Source: a virus. Taken from it: a DNA stretch of 34,657 nucleotides. A model generated the notes under the pieces. The model saw only the letters and a list, made by a program, of their open reading frames with translations. It was not told the DNA's origin and did not search any database. Positions 1 to 7,104 of the stretch are shown here, piece by piece. Numbering within the stretch: the stretch's first letter is position 1; each line of letters starts with the position of its first letter. Location of the stretch: IMG/VR virus record IMGVR_UViG_3300042154_000151, positions 1 through 34,657 of that record; one strand, given 5' to 3'. The translations under genes were made by a program, and so were the position numbers.

Positions 1-160
1 TTACATGAGCAACATCGGTCGTGAGTCAATCAGCAACTCATTGTTTGAGTGGCAGACTGACACATTGGCTTCTGCTGCTGCTAACAAGCAGTTAGAGGGC
101 GACGATGTAACTTCTTTCGATAGCGTAACTGCTACTGTGCGTTTGCAAAACTATGCACAG
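1..160. repeat. Terminal redundancy, left copy
   Basis: These 160 bases recur at 34498-34657 in the same orientation with a single difference (A at 127, T at 34624). The two ends join into one reading frame for the capsid protein. This indicates a circular assembly or a terminally redundant molecule with a unit length of 34497 bases. Confidence 0.97.
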
Positions 161-865
161 ATCAGCCGTAAGACTATCGTCTTGTCTGCAACTGAAGAGA
201 CCGTCAACAAGGCTGGTCGTCGCTCTGAATTGGCATACCAAATTGCCAAGCGTAGCGCTGAGTTGAAGCGTGATCAAGAGTTCTCAATGTTGAACGGTGC
301 TGTCGCTGCTGCTGGTAACACCACAACTGCTCGCGGTACTGCTTCATTGCAAGCCTTCATCAAGACTAACTACGATATGCAGACGAACGGTGCTAACCCC
401 ACTTACACGACTGTGCCTACTGGCGCTCGTAGTGACGGCAATGTGCGTACCTTTACAGAAACCATCTTGAAGAATGTTATTCAACAAGTTTGGACTTCTG
501 GCGGTACACCAAAAATCTTGATGACTGGTCCAGTCAACAAGCAGCGCGTGTCTGGCTTCTCTGGTATCGCATCTTCACGCTTCAACATTGATGGCGGTGC
601 TCGTCCTGCAACCATCATTGGCGCAGCAGACATTTATGTGTCTGACTTCGGCAATGTGCAAGTCGTTCCTAACCGCTTCCAGCGTGAGCGTGACGCATTC
701 GTGATCGATCCAGATTACGCAAAAGTCACAACTTTGCGTCCTTACCAACAAGTTGAGTTGGCAAAGACTGGCGACGCTGAAAAGCGTATGCTGATCGTTG
801 AGTGGGGTCACAAAGTATTGGCAGAGAATGCCCACGGCATTGCTGCTGACTTGGTTACTTCTTAA
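1..865 (+). CDS. Major capsid protein, C-terminal 286+ residues (5' part is at 34400-34657)
   Basis: This forms the icosahedral shell of the phage head. The frame is open from base 2, and across the circle junction it continues the ATG at 34400. The full protein is therefore about 320 residues, and the Met at base 5 is internal, not the true start. The pattern resembles the SU10-type/DUF5309 major capsid family: an N-terminal region ending in an 'MSNIGRESISNSLFEWQTD' segment, a helical middle with 'RRSELAYQIAKRSAELKRD', and a C-terminal 'LRPYQQVELAKTGDAEK' region. It lies directly after a scaffold-like gene and before a strong terminator, as expected for the most abundant virion protein. Family assignment is from memory of the motif; the capsid role is well supported by context. 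Confidence 0.9.
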   Translation, partial: YMSNIGRESISNSLFEWQTDTLASAAANKQLEGDDVTSFDSVTATVRLQNYAQISRKTIVLSATEETVNKAGRRSELAYQIAKRSAELKRDQEFSMLNGAVAAAGNTTTARGTASLQAFIKTNYDMQTNGANPTYTTVPTGARSDGNVRTFTETILKNVIQQVWTSGGTPKILMTGPVNKQRVSGFSGIASSRFNIDGGARPATIIGAADIYVSDFGNVQVVPNRFQRERDAFVIDPDYAKVTTLRPYQQVELAKTGDAEKRMLIVEWGHKVLAENAHGIAADLVTS

Positions 866-876
866 TTGAACTAACG

Positions 877-907
877 AAGGGTCTGGGGAAACTCAGACCC
901 TTTTTTT
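877..907 (+). terminator. Rho-independent terminator after the capsid gene
   Basis: A 9-bp stem (AAGGGTCTG paired with CAGACCCTT) with an 8-base loop is followed by a run of seven T. It lies 12 bases after the capsid stop and runs into the start of the next gene. T7 has a comparable terminator after its capsid gene, so it may set capsid excess over tail proteins (inference). Confidence 0.88.
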
Positions 908-909
908 AC

Positions 910-1224
910 ATGATTGAAAAAAGACTATTTAGTACAGACGCTGATCAGGGGATCACGCGCACATTTGAATTTAACGATGAAACGAATCAGGCAACGATTC
1001 ACACGCAGCAAGATGTGACGGCGATCATTGAAGAGAATAAGCAAGAGTACGCACAGGTTGATGAGCGTGCTAGGTGGGGTGAGTGGAGCAGAGTCGCCAG
1101 CATCCCGATGTCTATCTACTTTCAGCTCAAGGCTGAAGGCAAATTAGATGATCAAGAGTACATGAAGAAGTGGCTCAACGATAAAGACAATCAGTATTTC
1201 AGAACAAGAGCAGGAAAAGTATGA
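910..1224 (+). CDS. Small conserved-type phage protein of unknown function
   Basis: A 104-residue soluble, mixed-charge protein. The N-terminal half looks like short beta strands (RTFEFNDETNQATIH) and the C-terminal half is helical and Trp/Lys-rich (EYMKKWLNDKDNQYFRTR). No signal peptide or membrane segment is visible. The ATG lies three bases after the T-run of the capsid terminator, so no Shine-Dalgarno site is visible outside the terminator; translation probably depends on read-through transcripts. Its stop overlaps the start of the glycosyltransferase by four bases (ATGA), suggesting coupled translation. I do not recognise the family. A minor head or morphogenesis role is only a guess from its place between capsid and adaptor. 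Confidence 0.8.
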   Translation: MIEKRLFSTDADQGITRTFEFNDETNQATIHTQQDVTAIIEENKQEYAQVDERARWGEWSRVASIPMSIYFQLKAEGKLDDQEYMKKWLNDKDNQYFRTRAGKV

Positions 1225-1904
1225 CACCAAACTACATTGCGGTATGCACCCCAGCGCGTGACATGGTTCACGCTAACTTCACCTTCTGTATGGTGAACAT
1301 GGTGGCGCATCACACGATTAACACGACTGATGCCGTGTCCTTGAAGATTATGCAAGGGACACTTATCCAGACCCAGCGTGCTGATCTGTGCCTAGACGCA
1401 ATGGCTGAAGGTTGTACCCATATCTTGTTTGTTGACTCAGACATGACCTTTCCGCAAGACATGATTGAGAGACTCTTGGTGCATGACTTGGACATCGTGG
1501 CAACGAACTGCGCAAGGCGCAGGATGCCCACAGGACCAACTGCACAGCGCTATGACGAGAACGGTGAGCGAGTGCTCATCTACACAATGCCAGAGTCCAC
1601 AGGGATTGAGGAAGTCGGCTCTATTGGCATGGGTGTCATGCTGATCAAGCGCAGAGTCTTTGAGGCTTTGAGTGAACCTTGGTTCGAGACTCCTTGGCGC
1701 AACGACAAGCGCGGTTATGTCGGTGAGGATGTTTTCTTCTGTCGTAAAGCACAGGCTGCTGGCTTTAAAATCTACATAGACCATGATGTGTCCAAAGAGA
1801 TCGGACACATTGGGACATTTGAATTCAAGCACGATCACACTTGGGTGATGCGTGATCTTGAGAAAGCAGAAAAGGCTGAAGATGGCGTTAACAACCTATG
1901 CTGA
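1221..1904 (+). CDS. Glycosyltransferase-like protein (GT-A fold)
   Basis: Probably transfers a sugar from a nucleotide-sugar donor; the acceptor is unknown. Residues 66-77 read THILFVDSDMTF, a typical GT-A strand ending in a DxD metal/nucleotide-binding motif (D72, D74). A second conserved-looking block, GYVGEDVFFCRKAQAAGFK, sits near residues 169-187, as in family-2 enzymes where an ED motif supplies the catalytic base. The 227-residue length suits a minimal GT-A domain without a membrane anchor. It is coupled by ATGA to the gene before and overlaps the next gene by 23 bases. It lies in the capsid-tail region with a second glycosyltransferase (29739) and a methyltransferase (30403), so it could decorate virions or modify the host surface (inference). 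Confidence 0.82.
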   Translation: MTPNYIAVCTPARDMVHANFTFCMVNMVAHHTINTTDAVSLKIMQGTLIQTQRADLCLDAMAEGCTHILFVDSDMTFPQDMIERLLVHDLDIVATNCARRRMPTGPTAQRYDENGERVLIYTMPESTGIEEVGSIGMGVMLIKRRVFEALSEPWFETPWRNDKRGYVGEDVFFCRKAQAAGFKIYIDHDVSKEIGHIGTFEFKHDHTWVMRDLEKAEKAEDGVNNLC

Positions 1905-2502
1905 ACTGAAGACTTCGGTCGGGGACTGGCTTAATCGCTCAGACCTGACTACTGCTATTCCTGACTTTATTAGTTTGGCAGAGGCTCAGATCGAGCGTAA
2001 TCTGCGCACCAGACAGATGATCGTGCGTGCTACCGCGTCGATCACTACCGAATACTCCGCAGTCCCAGATAACTTCTTGGAAGTTAAGTCCTTCAAACTC
2101 GATACCAATCCCGTCACGCCATTGCAGTTTGAGACTATCGACTCAATGGACACTTTAGCGGTTACATATCGCACATCGACTAAACCTATATTTTTTACCG
2201 TGGTGGGTGAGCAGTTTCGCTACCTACCAGTACCAGATACTGCCTACACAGGCGAGTTGATCTATTACGCAAAGTTGAGTAAGTTATCAACTACCAACAC
2301 AACAAACTGGCTATTGACTGCTGCACCTGATGTTTATCTCTATGGCGCTCTTATGCAAGCAGCACCGTACCTGCAAGATGATGCGAGAATTACGGTATGG
2401 GCATCGATGTACCGAGCTGGTCTTGAAGAGGTTACAAAGGCAGATGATCGTAGCTCTTCAACTGGTGGTGTACTGATCACACGCGCAAGGACTTTGGGAT
2501 AA
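1882..2502 (+). CDS. Head-tail adaptor / connector-like protein
   Basis: A 206-residue protein likely to sit under the portal ring. It shows the usual adaptor layout: N-terminal helices (LTTYAELKTSVGDWLNRSDL, then IPDFISLAEAQIERNLRTRQ), a beta-rich middle (FLEVKSFKL, PLQFETID, FRYLPVPD) and a C-terminal helical part (DVYLYGALMQAAPYL). This matches gp4/gp11-type or SU10-type adaptors of short-tailed phages, as I recall them. I take the ATG at 1882 rather than an upstream in-frame codon at 1852: AAGG lies just upstream and the extra ten residues look like read-through of the preceding gene. Its place after the capsid gene fits the role. Confidence 0.78.
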   Translation: MALTTYAELKTSVGDWLNRSDLTTAIPDFISLAEAQIERNLRTRQMIVRATASITTEYSAVPDNFLEVKSFKLDTNPVTPLQFETIDSMDTLAVTYRTSTKPIFFTVVGEQFRYLPVPDTAYTGELIYYAKLSKLSTTNTTNWLLTAAPDVYLYGALMQAAPYLQDDARITVWASMYRAGLEEVTKADDRSSSTGGVLITRARTLG

Positions 2503-2505
2503 CAG

Positions 2506-2697
2506 ATGCTAGTGAACACAACAAAAGGCGAGATGGATGTCTCCTTGCTAGAGAAGCGAGAAGGTTCTATCGATACCGACAACGAGACAACGAACTGGGT
2601 GGAATATTGGCTAGAAGGCGAGCTTGTGCATCGCTCAGTCCATATGACCTTAAAACGAAATGTGACTGGTGAAGCAGTCGCTCAATCTTTAAGTTAA
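2506..2697 (+). CDS. Small acidic phage protein, unknown function
   Basis: A 63-residue protein starting three bases after the adaptor stop. It is acidic in the first half (KGEMDVSLLEKREGSIDTDNE) and then has an aromatic stretch (NWVEYWLEGELVHRSVHM) that could form a small beta sheet. There is no membrane segment. Tight spacing on both sides places it in the structural operon. The family is unknown to me; a minor virion or assembly role is a guess. Confidence 0.75.
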   Translation: MLVNTTKGEMDVSLLEKREGSIDTDNETTNWVEYWLEGELVHRSVHMTLKRNVTGEAVAQSLS

Positions 2698-2705
2698 GGA
2701 AATTT

Positions 2706-3164
2706 ATGGCTAACACACAAGCCCTCTGTACATCATTCAAGGTTGATCTGCTCAACGCTGTACACGCATTCTCTACTAGCGTCCCAGCTCACACAGCGGG
2801 TACTGCCGACACATTCAAGGCTGCCTTGTACCTTGCGTCTGCCACGGTTAACGCAACAACAACCGCCTATTCGTCTACTGGTGAGGTAACAGGAACTAAC
2901 TACACGGCTGGCGGTGCTACGGTGACATTTGGCACAGCGCCAAGCTCTACCAGCACGACAGCATTTGTGACTCCAAGTGCATCGATTAGTTTCTCTAATG
3001 TGACCTTATCAACTGCCTTTGATGCCGTCTTGATCTACAACTCAAGCCAGTCTAATAAAGCAGTCAGCGTCCATACCTTCGGTTCACAGACCGTTACGGC
3101 TGGAACATTTACCTTAACCATGCCGACAAATGATTCAAGCACAGGCTTGATCAGACTCGCTTAA
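2706..3164 (+). CDS. Ser/Thr/Ala-rich structural protein
   Basis: A 152-residue protein rich in Ser, Thr, Ala and Val and nearly free of charged residues, a composition typical of beta-structured virion proteins. An AAGGA Shine-Dalgarno site lies six bases upstream of the ATG. The N-terminal segment (CTSFKVDLLNAVHAFS) is followed by many short strand-like stretches, ending in GTFTLTMPTNDSSTGLIRLA. No membrane segment is apparent. Neighbours are the adaptor region and a glycine-rich repeat protein. Likely a head decoration or fibre-associated protein, by analogy with similarly placed phage genes; the exact role is not known. Confidence 0.75.
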   Translation: MANTQALCTSFKVDLLNAVHAFSTSVPAHTAGTADTFKAALYLASATVNATTTAYSSTGEVTGTNYTAGGATVTFGTAPSSTSTTAFVTPSASISFSNVTLSTAFDAVLIYNSSQSNKAVSVHTFGSQTVTAGTFTLTMPTNDSSTGLIRLA

Positions 3165-3179
3165 TAAAGAGGCAGCAAG

Positions 3180-3701
3180 ATGGCTGCTTACGGCTCTGGC
3201 TACTACGGCAAGGGTGTTTATGGCATCGGTAATGTCGTCATTAGTGGCAACTCGTCTACTACTGCGGTTGGCACATTACTAGACGACAGATCAATCCAAG
3301 AAGACGGCAATGTCGCCACGGGTAATGTCGGAACGGTCGGCATCTCTTTAAGTTTTGCGATCACAGGTAACGATTCAACCTTATCTGTTAACTCGGTCTT
3401 AGTATCTCCAATTCTTACGGGTAGCTCGTCAACTGGTGCTGTCGGCACGATGTCGCCAGAGACAATCTCCTTTGTTGCTATTACTGGCGTTGAAGGTACT
3501 GGCTCAGTCGGTAGCGTTACAAACGGCATAAGTATTGAGATAATTGGGGCTGAGGCATCTGGCTCGGTCGGGACAATGATTGGCTTTGGATGGGGTGCAA
3601 TACCAGACACGGCAGAGACTTGGACGGCAGAGGCAGATACGCCAGAGACTTGGACAGCAATCGCAGACAATTCAGAAACATGGACGCAAGTCCCAGCATG
3701 A
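3180..3701 (+). CDS. Gly/Val-rich repeat protein, probably structural
   Basis: A 173-residue protein made almost wholly of repeats. After a Gly/Tyr-rich start (AAYGSGYYGKGVYG), about five degenerate units of 20-28 residues follow, each with a core like 'ITG...G.VGT' (for example SSSTGAVGTM, GVEGTGSVGS, GAEASGSVGT). The C-terminus carries three tandem 10-residue copies of 'D.xETWT.xx'. Such short beta repeats suggest a rod or decoration protein on the outside of the virion. It is followed directly by a homing endonuclease gene. Function is inferred from composition and location only. Confidence 0.72.
   Translation: MAAYGSGYYGKGVYGIGNVVISGNSSTTAVGTLLDDRSIQEDGNVATGNVGTVGISLSFAITGNDSTLSVNSVLVSPILTGSSSTGAVGTMSPETISFVAITGVEGTGSVGSVTNGISIEIIGAEASGSVGTMIGFGWGAIPDTAETWTAEADTPETWTAIADNSETWTQVPA
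3606..3698 (+). repeat. Three 30-base tandem repeats within the Gly/Val-rich gene
   Basis: Three in-frame copies of a 30-base unit encode DTAETWTAEA, DTPETWTAIA and DNSETWTQVP. The first two are nearly identical at DNA level, which suggests recent duplication. The copies keep E-T-W-T exactly, so the motif itself is probably selected. Confidence 0.9.
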
Positions 3702-3710
3702 AGGTGAACT

Positions 3711-4211
3711 ATGGCGAACACTAATCTATTAACGCAAGAGCGATTAAAAGAAGTGTTGAACTATGACGCTGAGTCTGGCGTGTTCACATGGAAGATCACC
3801 AGAACTAAAGCAGTAAAAGACATGGTAGCTGGAAACATTGATAGTCATGGATATTGGATTATTGGAGTAGATGGCGTAAGACATAGCGCACATAGACTTG
3901 CTTGGTTATATCTTTATGGTTTTTACCCAAAAGAGATTGACCATCAAAATCACAATAGGATTGATAATAGGCTTGTCAATCTTGAAGCAACTGACAGGTC
4001 TGGAAATGCTCGTAACATTTCAAAACCAATGAACAACAAGTCTGGCGTTATGGGAGTTTCTTGGACTAAAAGACTTGGCAAAAGAAACGACAAATGGGAA
4101 GTTAGGGCTTGCGGAAAGTTTTTAGGATATTTTGATAACTTTTTTGAGGCTGTTTGCAAGAGAAAATCGGCAGAACTTCAATTTGGCTTTCACCCCAATC
4201 ATGGAATTTAA
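3711..4211 (+). CDS. HNH homing endonuclease with C-terminal AP2-type domain
   Basis: A free-standing selfish DNA endonuclease, 166 residues. Residues 1-50 form a small N-terminal region (LTQERLKEVLNYDAESGVFT). Residues 60-101 form the HNH core, with H61, the D77-H78 pair and N90, followed by DRSGNARN. Residues 111-155 (SGVMGVSWTK, then KWEVRACGKFLGYFD) look like an AP2/NUMOD DNA-binding domain. A paralogue with the same layout lies at 17626-18114 on the other strand. The gene is AT-richer than its neighbours and sits between two structural genes, both signs of insertion. It probably cuts an allele lacking the insertion and spreads by repair; the target is not known. Confidence 0.9.
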   Translation: MANTNLLTQERLKEVLNYDAESGVFTWKITRTKAVKDMVAGNIDSHGYWIIGVDGVRHSAHRLAWLYLYGFYPKEIDHQNHNRIDNRLVNLEATDRSGNARNISKPMNNKSGVMGVSWTKRLGKRNDKWEVRACGKFLGYFDNFFEAVCKRKSAELQFGFHPNHGI

Positions 4212-4223
4212 TGGAGATTCATA

Positions 4224-5072
4224 ATGGCTGACTCAACTACAACAAACCTATTACTTACTAAACCAGAAGTAGGTGCAAGTACTGATTCTTGGGGTACAAA
4301 GGTAAATACGGACCTAGATTTGGTGGACTCAATCTTTGCAGCAGCAGGTACTGGAACATCGGTCGGTCTTAATGTTGGCTCTGGCAAGACAATTACTCTT
4401 GCTGGAACAACTAAATTTGCTGGCTCTACTTCTGGAACTACAACGGTTCAAGCAACTGCGGTTGCTGGCACTACCACTTTGACGCTACCAGCAGCAACCG
4501 ATACTTTAGTTGGTAAGGCAACGACAGATACTCTGACAAATAAGACTTTAACTTCGCCTACTTTAGTTACACCAGCATTGGGTACTCCCGCATCTGGAGT
4601 CTTAACTAACTGCACTGGATTACCACAGGCTGGTTTGGGTACAAATGTCGCAGGCAATGGTCCAGCGTTTCTTGCGTACCCAGCTTCAAATCAAGTGCTT
4701 TCAGCGGCAACTTGGACAAAAGTTACTTTGGGTAATGAAATATTTGATACAAACAATAATTTTGCGTCAAGCAGATTTACACCTACTGTTGCTGGTTATT
4801 ACCAATTTAATGCTACTGTAGGTGTTACTAGTCAAACTGCTGGGTCAGGAGCACAAGGGGCAATTTCTTTATATAGAAATGGTGCTCTTTATATGCAAGG
4901 CGTTAACTTGGCTATAACAGGTATAAATATACTGACAGTATCAGCACTAATATATTTTAATGGTTCATCAGATTATCTTGAGTTATATTGTTATTTAAGT
5001 GGCACATCATTGACAATAAATGGAGTTTTAGAAGCTACATTTTTTAGTGGTGCATTAGTGAGGAGCGCATAA
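4224..5072 (+). CDS. Tail fibre protein with C-terminal C1q-like domain
   Basis: A 282-residue receptor-binding or accessory fibre. The N-terminus has the motif familiar from many phage fibres ([20 protein letters not shown], then LDLVDS). The middle contains collar-type repeats ([39 protein letters not shown]). From about residue 150 the pattern [36 protein letters not shown] and FSGALVRS is that of a C1q/TNF-like trimeric jelly-roll tip. The DNA encoding the tip (about 4680-5070) is clearly AT-richer than the stem, suggesting the tip was exchanged. A small gene of unknown role overlaps its end. Confidence 0.87.
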   Translation: MADSTTTNLLLTKPEVGASTDSWGTKVNTDLDLVDSIFAAAGTGTSVGLNVGSGKTITLAGTTKFAGSTSGTTTVQATAVAGTTTLTLPAATDTLVGKATTDTLTNKTLTSPTLVTPALGTPASGVLTNCTGLPQAGLGTNVAGNGPAFLAYPASNQVLSAATWTKVTLGNEIFDTNNNFASSRFTPTVAGYYQFNATVGVTSQTAGSGAQGAISLYRNGALYMQGVNLAITGINILTVSALIYFNGSSDYLELYCYLSGTSLTINGVLEATFFSGALVRSA

Positions 5073-5236
5073 TGACTTTAATAAAAAAAATCTTATCCAT
5101 TTATCCAGAGTTAGTAACTTTTGATTTTTCTAATGGCGTAATCACACTACAAAACGACTCTGACGGCAAAGGCGATTACATAGCAAAGTGGGAACACCCA
5201 ACATTGGCTAGACCTACTGACCAACAATTAGCATGA
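5072..5236 (+). CDS. Small protein following the fibre gene
   Basis: A 54-residue protein, too short to be found easily. It begins at an ATG overlapping the last base of the fibre stop codon (TAATG) and ends in an ATGA overlap with the holin gene. The sequence runs [14 protein letters not shown], then FDFSNGVITLQNDSDGKGD, then YIAKWEHPTLARPTD. The last part, with its W-x-H-P-x-L-x-x-P-T motif, resembles small fibre-associated proteins next to fibre genes in other phages (from memory). A fibre chaperone or attachment role is possible but not shown. Confidence 0.78.
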   Translation: MTLIKKILSIYPELVTFDFSNGVITLQNDSDGKGDYIAKWEHPTLARPTDQQLA

Positions 5237-5421
5237 CCACAGAGCACACAACTGAGACGGCTACTGCAATCGTCGCCAAGGCAGCACCGCCAGTAGGCGT
5301 GTCATTGGCGACTGTCGCTGGCTTTCAGGTCAGCGAAGTCTTGATCTGGGCGACTCTGATCTACACGGTCTTGATGATCTGCCACAAGCTGTACCAGATT
5401 TATAAAGACATAAAGAAGTGA
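5233..5421 (+). CDS. T7-like holin (class II type)
   Basis: A 62-residue membrane protein likely to form lesions in the inner membrane at lysis. It has a short polar N-terminus, then KAAPPVGVSLATVAGFQ, then one clear membrane segment (VSEVLIWATLIYTVLMI, residues 33-49) and a charged tail (CHKLYQIYKDIKK). The spacing and motif 'KAAP.VG...A.V' before an A-x-I/L-x-YTV segment match phage T7 gp17.5 closely, as I recall it. Its place just before other membrane genes and the M15 peptidase supports the holin call. Coupled by ATGA to the preceding small gene. Confidence 0.82.
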   Translation: MTTEHTTETATAIVAKAAPPVGVSLATVAGFQVSEVLIWATLIYTVLMICHKLYQIYKDIKK

Positions 5422-5422
5422 T

Positions 5423-6145
5423 GTGTTTGATCCCATCACCATTGGCGCTGCTTTCAAGGCAATGCAACTGGCTTATGACGGGATCACATACTGCTGCGAT
5501 GCCTTGTCTCAAGGCAAGGTCGCTGTACAGAAGATAAAGAAGGCAACCGATGATGCCCAAGCAATCGCAAAGGAAGTCAAAGGGATATGGGGATTCTTTA
5601 GTGGATTATTTGGTGGCTCAAAGCCAGCCGAGTCCAAGCCAGCAGCCACAGACGCAAAGCCTGTGGCGAAAAAGAAGGAAACCTATACAACCCACATCCC
5701 TAATGAAGCCGAGATCGTCCAGCAATTCATTAAGCACTTAGGTGCTTTTTTTAGACACCACAAGGAGTTAACCGAGTATGTGGAAATCAAATATGAAGAA
5801 GTATTTTCAAGCGTTGACCCAGACCCTGAGACAATTCTGGAACTCTCTGTTTACAAAAACGAACTAGACCAGAGCTATGTCAAGTTGAGTGGAATGATGA
5901 GGGGTGCAAATGTGCCTTATCAGCTCGGACCACTCTGGGAGAACTACAACAACATCTACTCCAAGGTTCAACTAGAACAGCAAAAACGCAAGGAACAAAT
6001 TAGAATCAGAAGACAGATAGAGGCATACAGACAAGAAAGGTTCAGACAAGAAAAGATTGAGCTTGGCATGGGATTGTTTATCACGCTGCTCGTAGTTTCT
6101 TGGCTATACGCGGTATGGATAAATTCATTTATCGAAGCATTCTGA
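5423..6145 (+). CDS. Lysis-region protein with C-terminal membrane anchor, function unknown
   Basis: A 240-residue protein that starts with GTG one base after the holin stop. Residues 1-60 are helical with Cys-Cys (ITYCCDAL). A Lys/Ala/Pro linker (about 65-87) follows. The body is long charged helices rich in Glu, Lys, Gln and Arg (QKRKEQIRIRRQIEAYRQER), probably coiled coil. A single membrane segment near the C-terminus (LGMGLFITLLVVSWLYAVWI) ends the protein. The layout is that of a C-tail anchored protein. I do not recognise the family. It overlaps the next membrane gene, so a lysis or membrane-disruption role is plausible but unproven. Confidence 0.75.
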   Translation: MFDPITIGAAFKAMQLAYDGITYCCDALSQGKVAVQKIKKATDDAQAIAKEVKGIWGFFSGLFGGSKPAESKPAATDAKPVAKKKETYTTHIPNEAEIVQQFIKHLGAFFRHHKELTEYVEIKYEEVFSSVDPDPETILELSVYKNELDQSYVKLSGMMRGANVPYQLGPLWENYNNIYSKVQLEQQKRKEQIRIRRQIEAYRQERFRQEKIELGMGLFITLLVVSWLYAVWINSFIEAF

Positions 6146-6300
6146 TCCTTGTGTGTGTAATGCTGACTATTATCTTAATCATCACGCCAGTCTTGATTAG
6201 TATGTGGATCAAGATACAAAAAGCCGAGGTGAGGTTGGAGAAAAAAGAGAGACAAATAAACCGACAATTAAGGTTAATGGAAAGGCAGAGCAATGAATGA
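6115..6300 (+). CDS. Small N-anchored coiled-coil protein, possible i-spanin-like
   Basis: A 61-residue protein with a membrane segment at residues 8-30 (SILILVCVMLTIILIITPVL) followed by a charged helix (KAEVRLEKKERQINRQLRL). This is the topology of an inner-membrane spanin, though it is much shorter than lambda Rz and no outer-membrane lipoprotein partner with a lipobox was found. I take the ATG at 6115; the frame extends upstream only to a TTG at 6100. It overlaps the gene before by 31 bases and the next by 8. Other small lysis roles are possible. Confidence 0.62.
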   Translation: MDKFIYRSILILVCVMLTIILIITPVLISMWIKIQKAEVRLEKKERQINRQLRLMERQSNE

Positions 6301-6790
6301 CTTACTCAATCTTCTCAAGGGTGTCGCACCCACGCTGGCAATGGCTGTCGCTGGTCCTTTGGGTGCTTCTGCTGTTACCGCTTTGGCTAGTAAGTTTGGC
6401 GTGTCTGATTCTGTTGATGCCGTTGCAAAGGCTATTGCTGGCGATCCAAAGGCTGCTGAGAAGATAGCAGAGCTTGAGCTGGAGATGGCGAAGATTGATG
6501 CAGCCAATACTGCCGACGCAAGGAAGATGAATTCAGAGATACAGAACTCTGCCACAGCGTCTTGGTTAGCAAAGAACATTGCCTATGTCATAGACACATC
6601 AATCATTGCTGGCGCTCTCACCATGACCTTTGTGGTGTTTATTGTTGGCGTACCAGAGCAAAACAAGTCGATGGCTTTCACGGCTCTAGGATCGTTGTGG
6701 ACTCTGACGGGTACGGTGGTGAACTTCCATCGCGGTAGTTCTGCTGGTAGCAAGGCTAAAACTGAAGAAATGATGAAAGGTGTGAAATGA
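6293..6790 (+). CDS. Holin of the 3TM type
   Basis: A 165-residue membrane protein. A hydrophobic N-terminal segment (APTLAMAVAGPLGASAVTAL) is followed by a helical soluble stretch rich in Ala and Glu (GDPKAAEKIAELELEMAKID). Two further membrane segments lie near residues 95-115 and 125-145. The end, NFHRGSSAGSKAKTEEM, matches the typical 'NFW.GSS.GS..K' end of 3TM holins found in many phages and gene transfer agents. It is a second holin candidate beside the T7-like one at 5233. Coupled at both ends by short overlaps (8 and 4 bases). Confidence 0.83.
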   Translation: MNDLLNLLKGVAPTLAMAVAGPLGASAVTALASKFGVSDSVDAVAKAIAGDPKAAEKIAELELEMAKIDAANTADARKMNSEIQNSATASWLAKNIAYVIDTSIIAGALTMTFVVFIVGVPEQNKSMAFTALGSLWTLTGTVVNFHRGSSAGSKAKTEEMMKGVK

Positions 6791-7104
6791 TTGAATTCTT
6801 AAAGCAACTATTGCTGGCTAAGGTCAACCGTCCGAAGCCTACTGTCGAAGAGGTCGAAGTCCAAGTCTGGGCATTCGTCGTCAAGTCGATCACCATCATG
6901 GTGCTTGGCATTGCGTTTGGTGTTTTGTACCTGATCGGGTTTGAGAAGCAAGACGCTGAACTCGCACCAATCGACTCTGTATTCTTGGAAATCTTGAAAG
7001 CCATTGCGTTTATGGGTGTCGGCACTATGGGCGGTATCTCAGGACGCAAGGCATCGACTGCCATTGCAAAAGCCATTGTGGGAGAAGACGATGCAATTAA
7101 GTGA
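6787..7104 (+). CDS. Small two-helix membrane protein of the lysis cassette
   Basis: A 105-residue protein with two membrane segments (residues 29-50, FVVKSITIMVLGIAFGVLYL, and 65-84, FLEILKAIAFMGVGTMGGIS). The N-terminus is basic and acidic, and the C-terminus is charged. It starts in an ATGA overlap with the 3TM holin and overlaps the peptidase gene by 14 bases. It may be an antiholin, a pinholin or a partner of the holins; the sequence alone does not decide. I do not recognise a named family. Confidence 0.75.
   Translation: MIEFLKQLLLAKVNRPKPTVEEVEVQVWAFVVKSITIMVLGIAFGVLYLIGFEKQDAELAPIDSVFLEILKAIAFMGVGTMGGISGRKASTAIAKAIVGEDDAIK

Noticed and set aside
3218-3721. 167-codon minus-strand frame opposite the Gly/Val-rich repeat gene
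   Set aside because: The translation is a Pro/Val/Ser-rich mirror of the repeats, with no start site; the + strand gene fits the operon.
5423-6145. Call as a tape-measure or minor tail protein
   Set aside because: It is too short, has a C-terminal anchor and lies between holin-type genes; no long coiled-coil tape-measure gene is present in the genome.
6100-6300. Alternative TTG start for the small coiled-coil membrane protein
   Set aside because: The ATG at 6115 gives a better start and the extra five residues add nothing recognisable.
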